Positions 38,309 to 42,200 of a DNA stretch of 42,200 nucleotides are shown piece by piece. Source of the DNA: Candidatus Saccharimonadota bacterium (GTDB lineage Bacteria; Patescibacteriota; Saccharimonadia; Saccharimonadales; Saccharimonadaceae). Position numbers and translations under genes: made by a program. Below the pieces are notes generated by a model that was given only the letters and a program-made list of their open reading frames with translations, searched no databases and was not told where the DNA came from. The stretch is taken from contig JAFRJN010000004.1 in NCBI GenBank assembly GCA_017432225.1, positions 1 to 42,200 of the forward strand, read 5' to 3'. Position 1 is the stretch's first letter, and every line of letters starts with the position of its first letter.

Positions 38309-38843
38309 TTTTGAATGGATTGTATTTGTCGGAGTGGCCGCGAAAGCCGTAGCGGTTGGTGATAGGGTCGAGGAAGATTTTGAGCCTCAAAGGCATCAGG
38401 GTCAGAAGCGTGTAGGCGCCGAAGAAAACAAAAGTACCAAGACAAGAGAGATAGGTGCCGAGATAATTGATGTCTGGAGCCTCGATGATTTTGTAAAAAA
38501 CAAACTGGCTCAAGATGATAGCAAGGTAAAAGGTGGTAATGTCGATAAATAGAACTGGCTTTTTAGTGATGAGCTTGTAGCCGTAAAAGATGACAGGGAT
38601 AACGACGGCTAGAGTAACGAGAGAAGCGAGCTTGGCAAGGAAATAATTGGGGTCGACACCATAAATATAGCCGTCTACCAGGCTCCAGAGGATAGTGGGG
38701 GTGAGAGCGATTTTGATGTGTTCCCAAGTGCTTTCGTTGACGGCGGTAAAGAGCCCGAGGACCTTGTTGTGTTTTGAAATGTCGTACAGAAAGTGGGCCA
38801 AAGTCCCGAACAGAGAAATTAAGACAATCCCAACCCAAATCAT
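38292..38843 (-). CDS. DUF6512-like integral membrane protein
   Basis: 183 residues with about five membrane helices. The motif NESTWEHIKIALTP in the first loop is the feature I associate with the DUF6512 family. The C-terminus is basic (KYNPFKKKKAH). Function unknown. The start at 38843 is preferred to 38861 because the upstream codons (CYNKT) are the extended -10. Confidence 0.65.
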   Translation of the reverse strand: MIWVGIVLISLFGTLAHFLYDISKHNKVLGLFTAVNESTWEHIKIALTPTILWSLVDGYIYGVDPNYFLAKLASLVTLAVVIPVIFYGYKLITKKPVLFIDITTFYLAIILSQFVFYKIIEAPDINYLGTYLSCLGTFVFFGAYTLLTLMPLRLKIFLDPITNRYGFRGHSDKYNPFKKKKAH

Positions 38844-38849
38844 AGTTTT

Positions 38850-38858
38850 ATTATAACA
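38850..38858 (-). promoter_or_regulatory. Leaderless-type promoter of the DUF6512-like gene
   Basis: TGTTATAAT (hexamer 38850-38855), 6 nt before the ATG at 38843; it starts immediately after the terminator of the upstream gene. Confidence 0.65.
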
Positions 38859-38866
38859 CAAAAAAT

Positions 38867-38889
38867 GCCCCGTACGCCTGGTACGGGGC
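38867..38889 (-). terminator. Terminator of the 38915-39814 gene
   Basis: GCCCCGTAC/GTACGGGGC, 9 bp, loop of 5, then ATTTTTT on the minus strand. Confidence 0.9.
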
Positions 38890-38914
38890 TCGGATGGAGG
38901 AAGGCTGGTCGTGG

Positions 38915-39814
38915 TCAGCCATAGTTAAATAGACTATATTTTTCTAATTCTTTCCATTCGTCGCCGATGGCCTCAAAAGGATTTTCATCAGATAAAAGCA
39001 CGCCTTTTTCAGCCATTTTGAGAAGGCTCTTTAAAGCGTCTTTTTCGACAATAAAAAGAAAAGAGTCTTCGTCCGATCCTTCGGTGTTGAATTTGTTTGA
39101 CATATTGAAGACCATGTCCTCTGGGCGCATTTTGCCAGTATAGTTGCCGCTATAATAAACTCCGTTACGACAAACTACGATGTTGGTATAAAATAAACCG
39201 TCATTACTCATTTGAGTACGGAGGTCGATGTAATTTTTGGCTTCGTCCAAAGCAGACACGGTATTTTCTTGGTCCACTATGATACGAAGAACCCAGCCAA
39301 GGTCATCCTGAAGGATGGTAGTCGGATTACCAAGCGGCGATTGTTCTGCGGTGAGGTGGATGGAGCCATCACCGACAAAGCGATCATAAAAGATCTTAGT
39401 GTTGTTTCCGAGGTATTCGCTGACAAAGTGATAGAAATCAAAATAGTGGTAGTCATCCACTAGCCGATCGATATTTCCGCTGTAATCAGAGAATTTGTAC
39501 TGGGCCTCGTTGCCTTCGACGAGACGAGATTTGACAAAATAATCTTTGAGATTTGGCTCACTCGTTTCTTTAGATTCGGCCTCTAAATGGTTGATACCGA
39601 TGTCTGGGACTGACACCTCAACAGTCTCTTGATCGTCTTGAAAAGTCGTAATATCATCTGTTGCAACGATGTCGGCTTGATGCTCTAGCTCTTTTGATTC
39701 GTCTTGCGATTTGTTCTTAAAGACTGCAAAAGCTATGACTACAACAATGATTACTGCTGCGAAGTAATATACCAGTGCGCCACCGGCAAAATTAAACTTA
39801 TTATTTTCTTCCAT
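38915..39814 (-). CDS. Single-pass membrane protein, unknown
   Basis: 299 residues. Short cytoplasmic N-terminus, one membrane helix at about 13-32 (VYYFAAVIIVVVIAFAVF), an acidic linker to about 90, and a mixed alpha/beta extracellular domain. No family recognised. AAGGAGGGG precedes the ATG. Promoter is consensus (39886-39914), with a leader of about 70 nt. Confidence 0.7.
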   Translation of the reverse strand: MEENNKFNFAGGALVYYFAAVIIVVVIAFAVFKNKSQDESKELEHQADIVATDDITTFQDDQETVEVSVPDIGINHLEAESKETSEPNLKDYFVKSRLVEGNEAQYKFSDYSGNIDRLVDDYHYFDFYHFVSEYLGNNTKIFYDRFVGDGSIHLTAEQSPLGNPTTILQDDLGWVLRIIVDQENTVSALDEAKNYIDLRTQMSNDGLFYTNIVVCRNGVYYSGNYTGKMRPEDMVFNMSNKFNTEGSDEDSFLFIVEKDALKSLLKMAEKGVLLSDENPFEAIGDEWKELEKYSLFNYG

Positions 39815-39885
39815 GTTACCCCTCCTTACAAAAGAAAAATGATTTAAAAGTGCAAAATTAGCGCCACGACACGCTATATCTTATT

Positions 39886-39914
39886 ATTATAGCACACTTG
39901 TCTATTTTTGTCAA
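39886..39914 (-). promoter_or_regulatory. Consensus promoter of the 38915-39814 gene
   Basis: -35 TTGACA (39909-39914), 17-nt spacer, TGTGC extension, -10 TATAAT (39886-39891). Confidence 0.85.
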
Positions 39915-39929
39915 TATATTCTGGGGTAT

Positions 39930-40604
39930 CTACCTCTGTGGGTGAGCGTTTTTGAAGGCTTTCAATTCGGGGAGGAGATTTCTGATGGCGCGGTAGAGAA
40001 TGTAAATAGCAATGGCGATAGAGAGGATAGGGTCGATTAGATGGACGCCAGTGAGTTTCATGATAATGGCGCCAACGAGGACGGCAAGCCAAGAGAAAGT
40101 ATCTTCGAGCATGTGGAGATTGACGGTTTTTTGATTAAAACTTTCGCCTTTCATAGTAGCGAGGGCGGCCAGAAGGTTAAAAATCACACCGAGCACGGCA
40201 AAGAGCATCATGCCGTCATAGCTAACCTCGGCAGGTTCTTGAATGCGCTCGATAGCCTCGATAATTAGGTGGACAGAGCTAAAAATCAGAAAACCAGAGA
40301 CAATGAAGCCGCCGATAAGGGAGTATTTGGCTGGGTCAAAATCTTTCTTGGCGGTCTTTTTGGAGTGGCTAAGACGCTCAAAAACATAGGCGATACCAGT
40401 AGAAAGGGCGTCGGCTAGACTATGCACCGCGTCAGAGGTGATAGCAGCGGAGTTGGTGAGAGCGCCGCCGATAAACTCGATAACCGAAAAAGCGAGGTTG
40501 AGAATTAGAGCGATCAAAATATTTTGAACTGATGAGCTATCAAAATGATGATGATGGTGGGCATCATGAGTATGAGGTTCTTTGATTGGTTTTTTTTCAG
40601 TCAC
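39930..40604 (-). CDS. Cation diffusion facilitator (CDF) transporter
   Basis: 224 residues. The His-rich N-terminus (HTHDAHHHHH) is a metal-binding tail. Six membrane helices follow, with the TM2 site SDAVHSLAD (57-65) and the TM5 site HMLEDTFSW, which form the transport site for Zn2+, Mn2+ or similar. CDF proteins usually have about 300 residues with a C-terminal cytoplasmic domain; that domain is missing. Start is GTG at 40604, 7 nt after TGCTATAAT. Confidence 0.85.
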   Translation of the reverse strand: MTEKKPIKEPHTHDAHHHHHFDSSSVQNILIALILNLAFSVIEFIGGALTNSAAITSDAVHSLADALSTGIAYVFERLSHSKKTAKKDFDPAKYSLIGGFIVSGFLIFSSVHLIIEAIERIQEPAEVSYDGMMLFAVLGVIFNLLAALATMKGESFNQKTVNLHMLEDTFSWLAVLVGAIIMKLTGVHLIDPILSIAIAIYILYRAIRNLLPELKAFKNAHPQR

Positions 40605-40611
40605 TATGATA

Positions 40612-40620
40612 ATTATAGCA
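40612..40620 (-). promoter_or_regulatory. Leaderless-type promoter of the CDF gene
   Basis: TGTGCTATAAT (hexamer 40612-40617), 7 nt before the GTG start. Confidence 0.6.
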
Positions 40621-40670
40621 CAAGGAAGCAGACATAAAAAACGCTGATGTTTTGTATTTTGAAAGTTTAG

Positions 40671-40679
40671 TGGTAGAAT
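40671..40679 (+). promoter_or_regulatory. Leaderless-type promoter of the truncated Mur ligase
   Basis: TGGTAGAAT (hexamer 40674-40679), 6 nt before the ATG at 40686. Confidence 0.55.
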
Positions 40680-40685
40680 AAGGGT

Positions 40686-41432
40686 ATGAAGAAGCGAGAG
40701 AAATCAGCAAAAGCTACAAACAAAAAAGGTGGGTTAAAGGCCAGCTCGCAAAAAATGAAGGCGAGACTTCTAAAATCTTACTATGGCAATCCGACCAAGG
40801 ACATGAAGCTGATTGCAATTACTGGGACGACAGGCAAGACTACGGTGGCACATTTTGTACATGAAATTCTGCGGGCTACCGGTGAGCAGGTGGCGGTGCT
40901 AGCCTCGGACCAGTCGTTTAAGATGGGAGTGCTGCATAAATTTCTCTCTGATGCGTGGAAGGCGGGGGCGAATTATGTGATTGTGACCGTACCGGCCGAG
41001 GGGCTACGCGATAATGTGTTCTATGGACTACCGGTACATGTGGCGGCGATGACAAATTTCGTGACGGCAGGGCTGACTGATATGACACCAGAAGAATATA
41101 TCGACGACGAAAAAACACTCTTTGATATGAATCCGGATATCGTGGTTTTAAATCACGACGATATAAACTACGATGCATTTGCGGAGTTTAAAGGGACACT
41201 AAATACTATCAGTTTCGGAACTACTGGAAGCGATGTTAAGATCCTAAATTCGAAATTATACAGCAAGGGAACAGAGGCGACGATGTCGATAAATTCGGAA
41301 ATCGAGACAGTGGCGTCGTTTATCCCTGGGGAAATTACGGTGTCGTATATGGCGGCGGCGGTGGCCATCGGAGTCGCGCTCGGGATTAAAACCGAAAAGA
41401 TCCTTGATGGCATTGCAAATTACGAAACTTAA
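40686..41432 (+). CDS. Mur ligase central domain protein lacking the C-terminal domain
   Basis: 248 residues. A basic N-terminus is followed by the ATP-binding central domain of the Mur ligases: IAITGTTGKTTVAHFVHEIL (P-loop 47-53), YVIVTVPAEGL, TNFVTAGLTDMTPEEYIDDE, VVLNHDD. It stops at the hinge (DGIANYET) where the C-terminal domain, which binds the incoming amino acid, would start. The frame is intact, so this may be a stable short form rather than a frameshift. MurE of normal length is encoded convergently next to it. Leaderless-type start. Confidence 0.75.
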   Translation: MKKREKSAKATNKKGGLKASSQKMKARLLKSYYGNPTKDMKLIAITGTTGKTTVAHFVHEILRATGEQVAVLASDQSFKMGVLHKFLSDAWKAGANYVIVTVPAEGLRDNVFYGLPVHVAAMTNFVTAGLTDMTPEEYIDDEKTLFDMNPDIVVLNHDDINYDAFAEFKGTLNTISFGTTGSDVKILNSKLYSKGTEATMSINSEIETVASFIPGEITVSYMAAAVAIGVALGIKTEKILDGIANYET

Positions 41433-41455
41433 ACTTTTCTTCAAGAAGAAAAGTT
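41432..41455. terminator. Perfect hairpin after the truncated Mur ligase
   Basis: AAACTTTTCTTC/GAAGAAAAGTTT, 11-12 bp just past the stop codon. A second hairpin, AAAAATAGTCG/CGACTATTTTT, lies about 20-60 nt further on and can terminate either strand. Confidence 0.6.
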
Positions 41456-41514
41456 TAGTAAAAGAAGCAAGTTTTAAAAATAGTCGAAAAGCGCGGTTTC
41501 CGACTATTTTTTGA

Positions 41515-42200
41515 TTATGATTTAAGTAGTTTTACAATTATTTCTGTGTCATTAAACTCGTGGGGGCCGTCGGCTCGGAGGATCGTCTTCTCGTGGCCTT
41601 TGCCGAGGATGAGGACGACGTCGCCCTTTTTGGCCTTTTCTAGAGCGAGCTTGATGGCTTTTTCTCGATCTAATTCTTTGATCAAATCTTTTCCTAGGAC
41701 TTTGCCCTCTTTCTTTGCGCCTCTGATAAACTCGGCGGCGATCTTCTCTGGGTCTTCGTCGCGGGAGTCGTCTTCGGTGATGATGACAAGGTCGGAGTAT
41801 TTTGCCAAAATCGCGCCTCGGACGGAGCGAGTGGAGGGGTCGCGTCGGCCGGCGCCGCCGTGGACGGAAATCACTCGGCCTTTGTGGCCTTTGATAGAGT
41901 CAAAGACTTTTTCCAGTGCATCAGGGGCGTGAGCATAATCTACAATTACAGTGAAATCCTGACCTTCGTCGATGATATTCATGCGGCCTTCGACGGAGTC
42001 TAGGGTTTTGATACCGTTTTCAATCTGCTCATTAGTGAGACCGAGATGTTTACCAGCTAGACAAGCAGCCAAAGAGTTATAAACGTTGAACTTACCCGGG
42101 ATTTTGGTCTCAATTTTTATATCACCACATGAATATTTTACGCCAGAAACGCCTAATTTTATATTTTCTGCGCGATTTTCGCCGTTTTTTATGCCGTATG
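41515..42200 (-). CDS. murE: MurE (UDP-MurNAc-tripeptide synthetase), N-terminus beyond the window
   Basis: The frame is open to the right edge, about 228 codons. It adds the third amino acid of the peptidoglycan stem peptide. Seen: PGKFNVYNSLAACLAGKHLG (central domain end), SVEGRMN (hinge), DYAHAPDALEKV, VHGGAGRRDPSTR, ITEDDSRDEDPEKIA, ILGKGHEKT. The substrate-selecting motif, DNPR in diaminopimelate enzymes, reads DDSR here: the Arg is kept, the Asn-Pro are not. The first 150-250 residues with the P-loop lie outside the window. Confidence 0.92.
   Translation of the reverse strand, partial: YGIKNGENRAENIKLGVSGVKYSCGDIKIETKIPGKFNVYNSLAACLAGKHLGLTNEQIENGIKTLDSVEGRMNIIDEGQDFTVIVDYAHAPDALEKVFDSIKGHKGRVISVHGGAGRRDPSTRSVRGAILAKYSDLVIITEDDSRDEDPEKIAAEFIRGAKKEGKVLGKDLIKELDREKAIKLALEKAKKGDVVLILGKGHEKTILRADGPHEFNDTEIIVKLLKS

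Noticed and set aside
1-42200. CRISPR array, prophage or complete insertion sequence
   Set aside because: No regularly spaced repeats, phage structural genes, or inverted repeats around a transposase were seen.
1-42200. Alternative genetic code 25 (TGA as glycine), known in SR1 and Gracilibacteria
   Set aside because: TGA ends several genes at coupled overlaps and conserved proteins read through without in-frame TGA.

Overview
The window looks like a chromosomal segment of a Candidatus Saccharibacteria (TM7, Patescibacteria/CPR) epibiont. This is an inference. It rests on several short or reduced housekeeping proteins (PolA with a collapsed proofreading domain, a 201-residue HolA, a CDF transporter without its C-terminal domain), a VirB2/TrbC-like pilin beside the main sigma factor, tandem FemAB ligases, and nucleotide genes that look like salvage rather than synthesis. 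The code appears standard: TGA is used as a stop, for example at the ATGA overlaps of mutM/holA and pnuC/fusion. Genes are tightly packed, mostly on the minus strand, with many 1-8 nt overlaps. I see no rRNA, CRISPR array, complete insertion sequence or prophage.

Layout. 1-1050: a gene fragment at the left edge, a strongly structured small RNA with its own promoter and terminator, a hypothetical gene and tRNA-Asp. 1117-6020: a degenerate DHH-domain protein with a long disordered tail, rpsT, the operon PLC-like/mutM/holA, and a hypothetical gene. 6124-11313: polA, a TetR-like regulator, an APH-type kinase, and two small P-loop kinases. 11286-13928: the operon rpoD/pilin/lipid kinase/zeta-like kinase, read from the rpoD promoter. 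13975-19160: a RhuM-Fic protein, ftsK, a hypothetical gene and tsaD. 19200-23945: tRNA-Gln, then the operon femX/femX/P-type ATPase/rlmH. 24000-28943: a gene-poor stretch, an orphan transposase-like N-terminal domain, an unrecognised gene, valS and a second PLC-like protein. 29020-32149: pnuC with a three-domain nucleotide enzyme, divergent from a Fic toxin-antitoxin pair. 32220-36004: PAP2/HIT, tRNA-Arg, a membrane protein, tRNA-Ser and small hypotheticals. 36090-42200: envelope genes (DUF3592, VanY lipoprotein, membrane proteins), a pyrF-like gene, a CDF transporter and two Mur ligases, one lacking its C-terminal domain and one cut by the window edge.

Three themes stand out. First, at least 17 genes have an extended -10 element (TGnTATAAT) ending 6-8 nt, most often exactly 6, before the start codon. 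Transcription would then begin at or next to the start codon, so these genes appear leaderless. Their -10 elements also read in frame as a false N-terminal extension such as MCYN. Second, 29020-31141 encodes a PnuC-type transporter overlapping a fusion of nucleoside deoxyribosyltransferase-like, thymidylate-kinase-like and RdgB/HAM1 domains, which looks like a one-operon nucleoside salvage and clean-up system. Third, three of the four tRNAs carry a copy of their own 3' end 64-77 nt downstream; for tRNA-Arg the copy is a complete acceptor-stem minihelix with CCA. All functions are inferred from motifs; no database search was run.
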